DNA of 64,000 nucleotides from Vibrio gelatinilyticus (GCF_022836845.1 NZ_JAJNNZ010000007.1:124001-188000), one strand, 5' to 3'. Counted from the first letter of the stretch, positions 48,500 through 58,117 are shown. Notes: generated by a model from the sequence alone, not told the origin. Numbers and translations: made by a program.

Positions 48500-49591
48500 T
48501 TAAATAATGATCAGCTGACCTTCGATGGCACCGGCTTGCTTTAGAGCTTGTAAAATAGCCATGAGATCCGAAGGTGCCGCGCCAACCTCATTCACCGCAC
48601 GAACCAAATCATCTAAGGTTAAACCGGGTTCGAACTTAAACATTTTGCCGCTGCCTTCGGTCACTTGAATATCCGAATTTGGCACCACTACGGTATCACC
48701 TTCTGAAAAAGCACCTGGCTGGCTGACGCGCAAGTTTTCTTTGATTGCCACCGTCATACCACCATGAGTCACAGCGGCAGGTTTTAGCCTCACATGCTTA
48801 CCAACAACAATGGTGCCTGTACGCGAGTTAACGATGATTTTAGCCGAGCCATCTGCCGGATCAAATTCGATGTTCTCGACTGCAGACAAGAAGGCTACAC
48901 GTTGGCTCAAATCACGCGGAGCTCTAACGCGCACAGAAGTCGCATCAAGAGCATTGGCCATTTGAGGACCAAGAAAATCATTGACCGCATTCGCCATGTT
49001 TTGTGCGGTGGTAAAATCAGAATCGATCAGATTAAAAGTGATGTAGTCTCCGCGCGAAAACGGGCTTGGGACTTCTCGCTCGACTGTCGCCCCACTCGAT
49101 ATCATACCGACGACTGGGTTATTGCCGACGATCTTAGAACCATCTAGGCCTTCGGCACTAAAGCCGCTAACGACTAAGTTACCCTGAGCAACCGCGTAGA
49201 TTTCACCATCCAGACCTTGCATAAAGGTCTGCATCAACGTACCGCCGCGCAAGCTTTTTGCCGCACCAATAGACGATACGGTCACATCAATTTTTTGACC
49301 CGGTTTCGAAAAAGCTGGCAGATCGGCGGTAACAATAACGGCGGCAACGTTTTTGGTTTTAGGTTTAAAACCAATAGGCATTTGAATACCAAATTTCTCA
49401 AGCATTGAGCGAAAGCTTTGTTCCGTAAATGGTGTCTTCTCACCGGTACCCGGTAAGCCCGTAACCAAACCATAACCCACCAGCTGGTTGCTTCTGACCC
49501 CGGCAACTTCTGCCACATCCTTGATGCGAGCGGCATGTGCACTCGAAAGTATAAACAACAAACCAAAAAATAATAACGCGAGTTTTTTCAT
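48500..49591 (-). CDS. flgI: Flagellar P-ring protein FlgI
   Basis: Forms the periplasmic P ring. The 363-residue precursor starts with a signal peptide (about 1-20, ending SSAHA), followed by the conserved [20 protein letters not shown] and [16 protein letters not shown] at the C-terminus. It follows flgH after a 70-base gap with a hairpin. Confidence 0.97.
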   Translation of the reverse strand: MKKLALLFFGLLFILSSAHAARIKDVAEVAGVRSNQLVGYGLVTGLPGTGEKTPFTEQSFRSMLEKFGIQMPIGFKPKTKNVAAVIVTADLPAFSKPGQKIDVTVSSIGAAKSLRGGTLMQTFMQGLDGEIYAVAQGNLVVSGFSAEGLDGSKIVGNNPVVGMISSGATVEREVPSPFSRGDYITFNLIDSDFTTAQNMANAVNDFLGPQMANALDATSVRVRAPRDLSQRVAFLSAVENIEFDPADGSAKIIVNSRTGTIVVGKHVRLKPAAVTHGGMTVAIKENLRVSQPGAFSEGDTVVVPNSDIQVTEGSGKMFKFEPGLTLDDLVRAVNEVGAAPSDLMAILQALKQAGAIEGQLIII

Positions 49592-49611
49592 AACCTTACC
49601 CTAAATACCAA

Positions 49612-49635
49612 CAAACCCTCAAAGGAGAGGGTTTG
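49612..49635. repeat. Intercistronic hairpin between flgH and flgI
   Basis: CAAACCCTC and GAGGGTTTG form a perfect 9-bp stem with a 6-base loop, 27 bases after the flgH stop. No T-run follows on the minus strand, so it is more likely an mRNA stability or partial-attenuation element than a full terminator, since flgI and flgJ have no other promoter I can see. Confidence 0.5.
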
Positions 49636-49661
49636 CCGCTTAACTGCTTTGACGCATTCCC

Positions 49662-50435
49662 TTATAGGGAGACATTAAAAAATCGTGCCAAGAATCCAGG
49701 TTCCTGCATATCTTTATTGGTTCCGGTTCCAGAATATTGAATTCTCGCGTTAGAAATTCGATTCGATGCGATGGTATTGTCAAATTCAATGTCGTCAGAA
49801 CGTATGGTGCCGCTGAGTCGAATGTATTCATCACCGGTATTAAGCGTCAACCATTTTTCGCCGCGTATGACTAAGTTGCCATTGGCAAGTACTTCAATTA
49901 CCTCGACCGTAATGGAACCAGAAATGCTATTACTTTGATTCGCCGATGCGTTGCCCGAAAACTTATTGTCGTTTTTCAACTCATAAGAAAAGTTATAGTC
50001 GCTGATCGTAACTTCACGACCACCAATAACTAATGGATCCATTGTCGAATCATTAGCTTTGGATAGATCAGCATCCGCACTTTTTGCCGCTTTTGTCGCT
50101 TCATTAAGCGTTACAGTGATAATGTCACCAATACGGCGTGGTTTGGTATCGTCATACCAATCACGAGCATAGTTGGTGTTGAAGAGAGAACCTGTCGCCG
50201 CTGCGTAATGTTCTGGCTTCTTCTTAGGGTGAATCGGTGCCCACGCGGGATCATCTGCGATAGGATCGGTGCGGTCGCGCAAAGTATCGACGATACCCGT
50301 AGACTGAGAGCGATCCCCCTCGACCGCATCGACCGCCGTCGTGCCTGCGGCAATTTCATTTGGGGTTTCTGGGGCGCCGATCCCAGCACAACCAGCCAAC
50401 AGCGCCATTAAAGAAAGACAAAGCAGTTTTTTCAT
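49662..50435 (-). CDS. flgH: Flagellar L-ring lipoprotein FlgH
   Basis: Outer-membrane L-ring protein. From the ATG at 50435 ([18 protein letters not shown]) it has 257 residues with a lipobox LLAGC (acylated Cys near 16) and the conserved [20 protein letters not shown] and DYNFSYEL segments. The ATG at 50441 lies too close to the AGGA ribosome site, so 50435 is preferred. Confidence 0.96.
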   Translation of the reverse strand: MKKLLCLSLMALLAGCAGIGAPETPNEIAAGTTAVDAVEGDRSQSTGIVDTLRDRTDPIADDPAWAPIHPKKKPEHYAAATGSLFNTNYARDWYDDTKPRRIGDIITVTLNEATKAAKSADADLSKANDSTMDPLVIGGREVTISDYNFSYELKNDNKFSGNASANQSNSISGSITVEVIEVLANGNLVIRGEKWLTLNTGDEYIRLSGTIRSDDIEFDNTIASNRISNARIQYSGTGTNKDMQEPGFLARFFNVSL

Positions 50436-50447
50436 AGTCATCCTAAC

Positions 50448-51236
50448 CTACAACTGTTGTGTCGCGAAGCTCATCATTTTGTCGACTGAAGAGATCACTT
50501 TCGAGTTCATTTCATACACGCGCTGAGCTTCAATCATGTTCACCAGCTCTTCTGTTACGTTCACATTCGACGTTTCAAGCATTGACTGGCGTACCTGGCC
50601 AAAACCATCCAATCCCGGGACACCTTCATTTGGTTCGCCACTTGCGCCTGTTGGTAAATACAAGTTCTGCCCTATTGGCTCAAGGCCACCTGGGTTGATA
50701 AAGTCGACGGTGGTAATTTGCCCAACGACCTGATTATCTTGCTGGCCACGAACGCGCACAGAGACTTCACCATCATTACCAACGGTCACAGAAATCGCAT
50801 CGTCAGGGATGGCAATCTCTGGCTCTAGAGAATAACCCGAACCCGAGGTCACAATGACACCCTCGTCATTTAGCGTAAATTGACCATTTCGGCTATAACC
50901 AATATTGCCGTCAGGCATCAATATTTGGAAAAAACCATCTCCTTCGATCATCATATCCAAACTGTTCGTGGTTGTTTGTGCGTTGCCTGGTGTATGAATT
51001 TTTTGCGTGGCAACCACTTTAGAACCCGCACCAAGCATCAAACCAGACGGTAACTCAGTGTTTTGTGACGACTGGCCACCCGGTTGATTAATATTTTGAT
51101 AAAACAGATCTTCAAATACTGCGCGGCTTTTTTTGTAGCCGATCGTCGATGCGTTCGCCAAGTTATTTGAGATAGTTGAAATGTTGGTTTGCTGAGCATC
51201 TAAGCCAGTCTTACTTACCCATAACGCTGGATGCAT
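50448..51236 (-). CDS. flgG: Flagellar distal rod protein FlgG
   Basis: Distal rod subunit, 262 residues, with the N-terminal rod motif (NISTISNNLANASTIGYKKS) and the C-terminal helix (EELVNMIEAQRVYEMNSKVI). Normal length for FlgG. It lies between flgF and flgH in the usual order. Confidence 0.97.
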   Translation of the reverse strand: MHPALWVSKTGLDAQQTNISTISNNLANASTIGYKKSRAVFEDLFYQNINQPGGQSSQNTELPSGLMLGAGSKVVATQKIHTPGNAQTTTNSLDMMIEGDGFFQILMPDGNIGYSRNGQFTLNDEGVIVTSGSGYSLEPEIAIPDDAISVTVGNDGEVSVRVRGQQDNQVVGQITTVDFINPGGLEPIGQNLYLPTGASGEPNEGVPGLDGFGQVRQSMLETSNVNVTEELVNMIEAQRVYEMNSKVISSVDKMMSFATQQL

Positions 51237-51256
51237 TGTCTTCCCCTTTTATTCTA

Positions 51257-52006
51257 CTAACTCATGCGAAGCAATGAGTCTGACGCCTTGTCCATGTCTT
51301 CAGCTGTGCCCATCAATTTCACTTGCATTTCAAACTGACGCTGCAAGTCGATAAGGCTTGTCATTTCACCGACAGCATTAACGTTGCTGCCTTCTATTGC
51401 ACCTGTCATAACCTGTACACGTCCGTCATAGCCGTATTCAGCAATAGGTTGCTTTGAACGAAACAATCCGTTGGTGTCTTTAAACAAAGATTGATTGTCA
51501 GTACTGGTAAGTTTGATTCTATCGACAACAACCATTTCGTCAGCTGGTGCGTCTTGAGGAACCACAGATATGGTGCCATCTTTACCGATTTCGACTTTGC
51601 GCAATGGGATTGGCAGGGTGATCGGCGTGCCACGTTCACCTAAAACCAGATGGCCGTGACTGTTCGCGAGTAGACCATTCTGGTCGATACGAAGGCTTCC
51701 GTTTCGGGTCAAACCTTCTTTGCCGGTTTTATCCATTACTGCCATCCAACCTTGCCCCTGAATAGTGATATCCAGATCGCGACCAGTTGTCACAACGCTA
51801 CCCTGGTCGAAGCTATATCCTGGGCGCTCAGTCATGCTAAATACACGCGACGGCATACCTTCGCCATAAGCTTGCATAGAACGCGCTTGGGCTAGGTCTT
51901 TTCGAAAACCGGGGGTGTTAGCATTGGCTAAGTTGTTCGCTCTGAGTTGCAGAGCTTGCATGTTTTGCTTAGCTCCACTCATTGATAGATATAGGGCACG
52001 ATCCAT
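51257..52006 (-). CDS. flgF: Flagellar proximal rod protein FlgF
   Basis: Proximal rod subunit, 249 residues from the ATG at 52006 (MDRALYLSMSGAKQNMQALQ, with GGAG 6 bases upstream). An in-frame codon at 52033 is rejected because the sigma-54 promoter at 52041-52056 predicts transcription starting near 52030, inside that extension. Rod motif LRANNLANANTPGFRKD is present. Confidence 0.96.
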   Translation of the reverse strand: MDRALYLSMSGAKQNMQALQLRANNLANANTPGFRKDLAQARSMQAYGEGMPSRVFSMTERPGYSFDQGSVVTTGRDLDITIQGQGWMAVMDKTGKEGLTRNGSLRIDQNGLLANSHGHLVLGERGTPITLPIPLRKVEIGKDGTISVVPQDAPADEMVVVDRIKLTSTDNQSLFKDTNGLFRSKQPIAEYGYDGRVQVMTGAIEGSNVNAVGEMTSLIDLQRQFEMQVKLMGTAEDMDKASDSLLRMS

Positions 52007-52040
52007 TGGTTGCTCCAATACACATAATTTCACTCAACCT

Positions 52041-52056
52041 TGCAATAGCTGTGCCA
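52041..52056 (-). promoter_or_regulatory. Sigma-54 promoter of flgFGHIJ
   Basis: On the minus strand TGGCACAGCTATTGCA is one of the best sigma-54 matches in the window (TGGCAC at -24, exact spacing, TTGCA at -12). It follows the flgE terminator, so flgF to flgJ form their own transcription unit. Confidence 0.85.
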
Positions 52057-52145
52057 CTATTTAATGCTTATTAATTTCAATAACTTACACGAATAGCTAA
52101 GGGGGGAATGGACTTCTCGATGGAGGCAACGGCAGGTCGAAAGAG

Positions 52146-52182
52146 GCAAGTGGCAAGTTGGGTGGCAAGTTAGTGGCAAATA
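52146..52182. repeat. TTGCCAC tandem repeat upstream of the flgF promoter
   Basis: Four copies of the heptamer TTGCCAC (minus strand; the last is partial) occur in 37 bases at spacings of about 7 to 12. They lie about 115 to 150 bases upstream of the predicted flgF transcription start and just before the flgE terminator. The placement suits an enhancer-type activator site, but no known binding motif is recognised. Confidence 0.55.
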
Positions 52183-52185
52183 TCA

Positions 52186-52218
52186 AAAACGGTGTGACGC
52201 GATCATCACACCGTTTTA
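52186..52218. terminator. Terminator after flgE
   Basis: AAAACGGTGTGA and TCACACCGTTTT form a 12-bp stem with an 8-base loop, followed by T-rich sequence on both strands. It lies 22 bases after the flgE stop and closes the flgBCDE unit. Confidence 0.85.
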
Positions 52219-52239
52219 TATACCTGATCGTTTGACTCG

Positions 52240-53544
52240 TTAGCGAATCTGCAGGATGTTTTGCTGTAACTGGTTATGTACATCAAGTGCACGCGAGTTA
52301 GCCTGGAAATTTCTTTGAGCAGAAATCAAGTCTACTAACTCTTGCGTCATATCGATGTTTGATTGCTCTAGTGTACCGTTATCGATAGAACCAAATGACC
52401 CTTTGTTTGACTCACCCCAGATCTTCGCACCCGATGCGGTGGTCGAATCCCATTGAGTACCACCTTTTTTATCAAGGCCTTGTTCATTGGCAACACGAAC
52501 CAGTGCCACACGACCAAGTGTCACGTTTTCGCCGTTAGAGTATGTTCCAAGTACGTTACCTTTCTCGTCAAAATCGACTTTGGTCAAGAAACCTGTCGTT
52601 GCGCCGTCTTCATCGAACTTCGTCATTTCAAATGGTGCGGCAAACTGAGTGGTGTTCTTGAGATCAAATGCAAGTTGCTGTGCAGGATCCGCACCGTTCA
52701 TATCGATTGGATTCGCACCTTCACCCAAGGCTTCAGTCACCATCGGTTGACCATTGTTCAGGCTTGCAAGGGTGCCATCATTGTTAAACTTCATGGTGTG
52801 ACCAACATGCCCAGTAGGGGAAGTCGCGTCACCGCCTTGAATATTCACCGGCTTCTCACCAGAGGCATCCGTCACGGTATAGTAGGTTTGCCATGAGTTA
52901 TTTTGCGTCTGATCTTTCACGTAATAGGTCGACAGTTTATACGACTGACCCATTGAATCATAAATGGTCGATGACGTAGAACGGTTGTACGTTTCAGGGT
53001 CGGTGTAATCAAACAGCGCAGGATCTTTTAAAGCGCCTGTTGCTGGTAGGTTAACGCCGACTTCAACGTTTGCCGTTTGCTTTGGCTTACCAAACTCAGG
53101 CGGGATATTGATTGGCTTAGGCTCATAAGACACCACTTCACCATTATCTCTATTCACGTCATAACCGAGCAAGAACTCATCGTTTGATGTCACCATATAG
53201 CTGTCTTTATTTAGGTGAAACGCGCCATTACGACTAAGTTCATTTTGCTGTGGTACCAATCGCTCTTTCGATACAGCAAAGAAGCCTGTACCACTAATGC
53301 GCAAATCCATTGGATTATTGGTGTAAACGCTGGACCCTTCATGGAATTGCTGGGCAACTTTACTCGCTTGCGCACCGCCACCTGGAGTCGTTTTTGAATT
53401 AGTAAACAGTGAGTTTGAATACACATCGCCAAATTCTGCACGCGACTCTTTAAAGCCGTACGTGTTGGCATTGGCAATGTTATTACTGGTCGTATTGAGA
53501 TCCAATTGAGCAGCAGATAACCCGCTTAGTGATACATATGACAT
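52240..53544 (-). CDS. flgE: Flagellar hook protein FlgE
   Basis: Hook subunit. The 434 residues have the N-terminal motif (LDLNTTSNNIANANTYGFKE), a middle FlgE D2 region and the C-terminal helix (TQELVDLISAQRNFQANSRA). Length is typical for vibrios. It follows flgD by 26 bases. Confidence 0.97.
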   Translation of the reverse strand: MSYVSLSGLSAAQLDLNTTSNNIANANTYGFKESRAEFGDVYSNSLFTNSKTTPGGGAQASKVAQQFHEGSSVYTNNPMDLRISGTGFFAVSKERLVPQQNELSRNGAFHLNKDSYMVTSNDEFLLGYDVNRDNGEVVSYEPKPINIPPEFGKPKQTANVEVGVNLPATGALKDPALFDYTDPETYNRSTSSTIYDSMGQSYKLSTYYVKDQTQNNSWQTYYTVTDASGEKPVNIQGGDATSPTGHVGHTMKFNNDGTLASLNNGQPMVTEALGEGANPIDMNGADPAQQLAFDLKNTTQFAAPFEMTKFDEDGATTGFLTKVDFDEKGNVLGTYSNGENVTLGRVALVRVANEQGLDKKGGTQWDSTTASGAKIWGESNKGSFGSIDNGTLEQSNIDMTQELVDLISAQRNFQANSRALDVHNQLQQNILQIR

Positions 53545-53570
53545 TCCTAATCTCCTAAACTAGCCAGCGG

Positions 53571-54278
53571 TTATGCTTTGCCGACTTCAAGTACTTCTGC
53601 AAGTTTCACGGGGTTTTCAAACCCTGCTAAGTTGAGCAGTACATTTCCATCCCCTTTACCCAAAAGAACACTGTTGACGTTTGCGTAGGTTGAAACCGCA
53701 AACTCTTTGCTCTCTCCATCAAGCAATCCAGACGCTTTCACGTTGTATTTGCCTGCTGGTAAAGGATTCCCTTGATCGTCATTGCCGTCCCATTCGACAC
53801 GGTTATCACCGCCGGGTTTACCCCCCGCTGCGAACGTGCGAACAAGTTGACCCATTTCATTCTCAACTCGTACGAACAAGTTATCTACAGACTGTGGCAA
53901 TTTTACCATTGCCGCCATGCCTGCATCTTGCTGCTTAATACCTGCAGCACCAGGGACTAAAACATCTCGGCCTACCAAAGATGACGCTTGTAGTGCTTGA
54001 TTTGACGTCATTGAGGAATTCAAACTCTCGAATTGAGTGTTCATTTTCCCAATCCCGTCAACCGTCGCAAACGAAGCCATCTGGGCGATCATTTGATCGT
54101 TGCTTACCGGCTTAAAAGGGTCCTGCTGCGCCAATTGCTTAGTGAGCAACGACAGAAAATCTTCTTGTTTAAGATCTTGCTTTCCCGTTGTTTCATTTGG
54201 CTTATTTTGGTCTTGCAGTTTTTTTAGCTGGTCAACATAGGACAAGCCGCTTTGACCAACATTGTTAACTCCGGCCAT
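53571..54278 (-). CDS. flgD: Hook-capping protein FlgD
   Basis: Scaffold cap for hook assembly. The 235 residues contain the conserved DFLSLLTKQLAQQDPFKPVS motif near 41-60 and a C-terminal Ig/tudor-like region with VEWDGNDDQGNPLPAGKY. It lies 16 bases after flgC. Confidence 0.96.
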   Translation of the reverse strand: MAGVNNVGQSGLSYVDQLKKLQDQNKPNETTGKQDLKQEDFLSLLTKQLAQQDPFKPVSNDQMIAQMASFATVDGIGKMNTQFESLNSSMTSNQALQASSLVGRDVLVPGAAGIKQQDAGMAAMVKLPQSVDNLFVRVENEMGQLVRTFAAGGKPGGDNRVEWDGNDDQGNPLPAGKYNVKASGLLDGESKEFAVSTYANVNSVLLGKGDGNVLLNLAGFENPVKLAEVLEVGKA

Positions 54279-54294
54279 CTGCTATCTCCTATCC

Positions 54295-54711
54295 TTATTG
54301 GCCCATTTGCAATGTACGTAATAACATTTGCTTACTCGCATCAGCAACTTGAACGTTGGTCTGATAAGAGCGAGAAGCAGAAATCATGTTTGCCATCTCT
54401 TCCATAACATTGACATTAGGCTTGTAAATATAGCCTTCGTCATTTGCCAAGGGATGATCTGGGTTGTACACCGCGGCCAAAGGTTTATCGCTTTCAACAA
54501 TGCCCAACACTTTTACCGGGACATTATGATCGCGGTTGTAACGCGCCTTATTAAGCTCGGCACCAAATACTGCGTGACGAGCCTTATAAGTATCTTTCGC
54601 AGAACTACTGATGCTGTCAGCGTTTGCTAAATTACTCGAGGTAGTATTTAGACGTACAGATTCTGCACTCATCGCTGAACCTGTAACATTGAATACGTTA
54701 AATAAACTCAT
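54295..54711 (-). CDS. flgC: Flagellar proximal rod protein FlgC
   Basis: Rod subunit, 138 residues, with N-terminal rod motif (VRLNTTSSNLANADSISSSA) and C-terminal helix (MEEMANMISASRSYQTNVQV). It follows flgB by 5 bases. Confidence 0.97.
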   Translation of the reverse strand: MSLFNVFNVTGSAMSAESVRLNTTSSNLANADSISSSAKDTYKARHAVFGAELNKARYNRDHNVPVKVLGIVESDKPLAAVYNPDHPLANDEGYIYKPNVNVMEEMANMISASRSYQTNVQVADASKQMLLRTLQMGQ

Positions 54712-54716
54712 CTAAA

Positions 54717-55112
54717 TTACTCCCCTTTAATTGCTTTGCTTAGATTTTTGAACTTGCTACCAAGAAAATCGAGTGACGCCTGATGTCTCAATTGGTTTTG
54801 CATAAACATATTGCGCTCCAAATCCACATCGACTGTATTGCCGTCCCCGGTATCAGGTTGGGTCGGCACACGGTAAAGCGTGTCACCGGTCACCGTGGTG
54901 GAGGCAGAAATGTGCCGTCCATCGGTACGGCTAAGTCCAATACTTGCCCCTGAGGTTGCCGCTTTCAGTGCTTTATTGAAGTCCATTCCTTTCGCTTTGA
55001 AGCCTGGCGTGTTGGCTTGTGCGATATTGGTTGATATCACTTCGGCGTTGCGCTCACGTACACCAACGGTGTGTTGGTGGATCCCTAAAGCATTATTAAA
55101 AGAAATGGCCAT
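54717..55112 (-). CDS. flgB: Flagellar proximal rod protein FlgB
   Basis: Rod subunit next to FliE, 131 residues, with the rod motif STNIAQANTPGFKAKGMDF and a conserved C-terminal region (MFMQNQLRHQASLDFLGSKF). It is the first gene of flgBCDE and is preceded by a sigma-54 promoter. Confidence 0.97.
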   Translation of the reverse strand: MAISFNNALGIHQHTVGVRERNAEVISTNIAQANTPGFKAKGMDFNKALKAATSGASIGLSRTDGRHISASTTVTGDTLYRVPTQPDTGDGNTVDVDLERNMFMQNQLRHQASLDFLGSKFKNLSKAIKGE

Positions 55113-55233
55113 TTAAACCTCAAATTCAAAAATCATTTGGTTGATTAAGTTAAAGCAAAATGTGTACCAACATGAAAAACACGACGAACTGTCACCATTA
55201 GCATCCATTAAGTACATCAACGAAGGTAACCAA

Positions 55234-55250
55234 AGCAAAAACTTTGCCAC
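55234..55250 (-). promoter_or_regulatory. Sigma-54 promoter of flgBCDE
   Basis: On the minus strand TGGCAAAGTTTTTGCTT has TGGCA at -24, ten bases between GG and GC and TTGC at -12. The predicted start is near 55223, giving a leader of about 110 bases before flgB. Confidence 0.75.
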
Positions 55251-55352
55251 TATTGCGGTAGAATCATTGCTGGCTGTAATCCCCAGATAAAGAAAGGAAT
55301 GTCGACTTACACCTTTAAAAATATTTTGCTTCTAGCCTTAAAACGTAACAAT

Positions 55353-55379
55353 AAAAAAACCTTGGCATAAACCAAGGCT
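55353..55379 (-). terminator. Intrinsic terminator after cheR
   Basis: On the minus strand GCCTTGG and CCAAGG form a stem with a 6-base loop, followed by seven T. It lies 45 bases after the cheR stop and separates cheV-cheR from flgBCDE. Confidence 0.88.
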
Positions 55380-55423
55380 TTCGAATGCGCAATAGAAGAT
55401 AGACGAGCTGGGATACGCTCGTA

Positions 55424-56254
55424 CTAGGATTTGAGCTTGTAAATTATACCCGGATTACAGCGTACCATATCAAATTGGTCTGTTAGGCCTGTGAGCGACT
55501 CAGAAGCGCCGAGTAAAAGGTAACCACCAGGATTAAGGCTTTTCGCCATTTGATTGAGCACTTTTGACTTCATCTCTGGAGAGAAGTAAATAAGAACATT
55601 GCGGCAAAAAATAATGTCAAATTTACCCAGTAAAGCGTAACTTTCTGTTAGATTTTGCGGCCTAAAGTTGACCATGCGCTTAACGTTATCCTTGATACGC
55701 ATTCTACCGTCGCCTATCTCCTCAAAGAACATTTTACGACGTTCAAGCGATAAACCGCGTCCAAGAGCCAAATTGTCGTAGGCCCCCTGTCGACACATAT
55801 CAAGCATAGTATTGGAAATATCGGTTGCGGTAATGGCGATATTTGAGATTTGTCCTGGTCTCTTATTTTGAGTTTCCAACGCTGTCATCGCAATTGAATA
55901 CGGCTCTTGCCCAGAAGAGCTTGCCGCTGACCAAATTTTTATTGGTCGCTTTTTGGCCGCCATCTCAGGTAACAGCATGTCTGATAGCACACTAAATGGA
56001 TAGCTGTCACGAAACCACAATGTTTCGTTAGTGGTCATTGCATCCACAGCAGCGAGTTTTAACTCGCGATTGCGGCCAGAAACTACCTCTCTCAATAAAA
56101 ATGACAGGGATGTGAGCTTAAACTTAGTCACCAAAGGGCTAAGTCTACTCCTTACTAAGTATTGCTTACTCTCGCCTAACACAATCCCACATTGGGATTC
56201 TAAAAAGCGGCTAAAATCACGATACTCTTGATCACTTATCGTTATCGCTGTCAT
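55424..56254 (-). CDS. cheR: Chemotaxis methyltransferase CheR
   Basis: Adds methyl groups to receptor glutamates using S-adenosylmethionine. The 276 residues contain the SAM-binding segment IKIWSAASSSGQEPYSIAMT and the NVLIYFSPEMKSKVL region. It follows cheV by 57 bases and ends at a terminator. Confidence 0.97.
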   Translation of the reverse strand: MTAITISDQEYRDFSRFLESQCGIVLGESKQYLVRSRLSPLVTKFKLTSLSFLLREVVSGRNRELKLAAVDAMTTNETLWFRDSYPFSVLSDMLLPEMAAKKRPIKIWSAASSSGQEPYSIAMTALETQNKRPGQISNIAITATDISNTMLDMCRQGAYDNLALGRGLSLERRKMFFEEIGDGRMRIKDNVKRMVNFRPQNLTESYALLGKFDIIFCRNVLIYFSPEMKSKVLNQMAKSLNPGGYLLLGASESLTGLTDQFDMVRCNPGIIYKLKS

Positions 56255-56311
56255 TGACTACTCTATACTTCTGTTGGCTTGCTTTATCACAAGCCTTTGG
56301 TTCTGTTGTAT

Positions 56312-57247
56312 TTATTTTGGTGCGATAGCCGCTTTCACAGCCCCACCCAATTCATCTGGGTTAAATTTGGCGATAAATTCGTTGGCGCCGACCCTCTCGA
56401 CCATCGCTTGGTTGAAAACGCCACTCAAAGAAGTATGCAAAATAATATGTAGATCTTTTAAAGCTGCGTGTCGTCTTACTTCGGCGGTAAGAGTATACCC
56501 ATCCATCTCTGGCATCTCTATATCCGAGATCAACAGTGAGATTTGCTCATGAATATCCCCTTCAGAGGCCATTTCAACCAACTTTTCGTAGGCTTCTTTG
56601 CCATCTTTGACCAAAATCGCCTCAAAGCCAATAGACTCTACTGCTCGCTTAACCTGTTTACGCGCTACCGCTGAGTCATCAGCAATCAAAATACGGCGCA
56701 CAACGGGCTTATCTTCCTTTTGCTCAACTTCAGCAATTTCTTGCACCAGCTTTTCGTTGATTTTCTTTTCCGGAGGCGAAATCTCAGCAAGAATTTTCTC
56801 GACGTCGATGATCTCTACCAACTCATTATCGATATTGGTCACCGCCGTTAAGTAGTGAGCCTTTCCCGAACCATCTGGCGGAGGCAATATCGCTTCCCAG
56901 TGCATATTGATAATACGCTCGACTTTACTCACCAAGAAGCCTTGTACACTTCGGTTAAACTCAGAAATCACAACAAAGCAATTTTCGATGTCAGCAGTTG
57001 GACGACCACCAATTGCTAAGCTTAAATCGATCACCGAAATAGTTTGTCCTCTAATATGGGCCACACCACGAACAACTCTGTTTAGGTTAGGCATAGAGGT
57101 CAACTTAGGACACTGAAGAACCTCTTTAACTTTAAATACATTGATACCGTAACGCTGACGGCCCATTAGTCTAAAAGTCAGTAACTCCAATCGGTTTTGT
57201 CCGACAAGTTGGGTGCGTTGGTTCACCGAATCCAAAATACTTGTCAT
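56312..57247 (-). CDS. cheV: Chemotaxis coupling/response regulator CheV
   Basis: Hybrid of a CheW-like coupling domain (about 1-165, with YGINVFKVKEVLQ) and a receiver domain (about 185-311, acceptor Asp in LLISDIEMPEMDG). It is thought to adjust receptor-kinase coupling. The 311 residues match the family. It is divergent from flgA. Confidence 0.97.
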   Translation of the reverse strand: MTSILDSVNQRTQLVGQNRLELLTFRLMGRQRYGINVFKVKEVLQCPKLTSMPNLNRVVRGVAHIRGQTISVIDLSLAIGGRPTADIENCFVVISEFNRSVQGFLVSKVERIINMHWEAILPPPDGSGKAHYLTAVTNIDNELVEIIDVEKILAEISPPEKKINEKLVQEIAEVEQKEDKPVVRRILIADDSAVARKQVKRAVESIGFEAILVKDGKEAYEKLVEMASEGDIHEQISLLISDIEMPEMDGYTLTAEVRRHAALKDLHIILHTSLSGVFNQAMVERVGANEFIAKFNPDELGGAVKAAIAPK

Positions 57248-57338
57248 AAGTTCATCTCCATCTCAAACTTGCTAGCAAAAAAGTGCTAGTCTAATACCGC
57301 AATATAGAAACTCAAACAACAGAACACCATACTATATA

Positions 57339-58070
57339 ATGACTTTTTTGACTCTTACTCTGCCGTCTAGGGCTACGCCTAAGAGGCGCCCTATACAGTT
57401 TATCGTCTGGCTTGCGCTTTTCTTTAGCGTATTAACGCATGCTGCGACGCCTGAGCAAATAGAATCTATTCAAAAGGCTGCCGAAGCTCATGTTTTAAAT
57501 ACCATAGACCAACCTACTGGTGGTGAAATCGTTGCCAAAGCAGGAAACATCGACTCTCGCATGCATGCAACAGATTGCCCTTCAGGGCTCGAAACCAGCG
57601 CCTCAACCACTCGCAATACGTCGAGCAACATTACGGTACTGGTTCAGTGCAAAGCCGATGAATGGCGACTGTATGTGCCCGTTCGAGTTTCAATTTCGTT
57701 GCCACTCGTTACCGCCACTCGTCCACTTGCTCGAGGCAACTTAGTAACACAAGGCGACGTAACCATGAAAATGATTGAACAACATCGCTTCAGGCGGCAA
57801 GCCTTTACCACCTTTGATCAGGTTGTAGGCTCAAAACTCAAACGCAACGTCAATGTAGGTGATGTTATTGAACGCAATGATGTTTGTGTGGTCTGTCGCA
57901 ACGAGAAAGTCATCATTAAAGCGGTGAAGTCAGGAATGACTATTAGCACCAAGGGAACCGCGCTGAGTGATGGTTCTAACGGTGAACAAGTAAGAGTGAA
58001 AAATGACAAGTCTCAGCGTATAATTGAAGGTATAGTTACTGGTGTCGCTGAAATCACCGTACATTTCTAA
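57339..58070 (+). CDS. flgA: Flagellar P-ring assembly chaperone FlgA
   Basis: Periplasmic chaperone for FlgI. The 243-residue precursor has a basic start and a hydrophobic signal segment (about 22-38, cleavage after ThaA), then an SAF domain and a C-terminal region (VKSGMTISTKGTALSDGSNG) typical of FlgA. No good ribosome site precedes this ATG, so the exact start is uncertain. It is divergent from cheV. Confidence 0.93.
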   Translation: MTFLTLTLPSRATPKRRPIQFIVWLALFFSVLTHAATPEQIESIQKAAEAHVLNTIDQPTGGEIVAKAGNIDSRMHATDCPSGLETSASTTRNTSSNITVLVQCKADEWRLYVPVRVSISLPLVTATRPLARGNLVTQGDVTMKMIEQHRFRRQAFTTFDQVVGSKLKRNVNVGDVIERNDVCVVCRNEKVIIKAVKSGMTISTKGTALSDGSNGEQVRVKNDKSQRIIEGIVTGVAEITVHF

Positions 58071-58090
58071 CTCTTTTTATTAAATTTCGC

Positions 58091-58117
58091 TAAAGTATTG
58101 AGTCCATTGGTCGATAT
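58091..58117 (+). promoter_or_regulatory. Sigma-28 (FliA) promoter of flgMN
   Basis: TAAAGTAT, an 11-base spacer and GTCGATAT match the FliA consensus at 13 of 16 positions. It ends 38 bases before the flgM ATG. Sigma-28 control of its own anti-sigma factor is the expected class IV feedback. Confidence 0.78.

Larger units (their letters stand above)
55113..55423. other. Intergenic region between flgB and cheR
   Basis: This 311-base gap contains the flgB sigma-54 promoter (55234-55250) and the cheR terminator (55353-55379). No gene is seen. The flgB leader would be about 110 bases. Confidence 0.7.
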
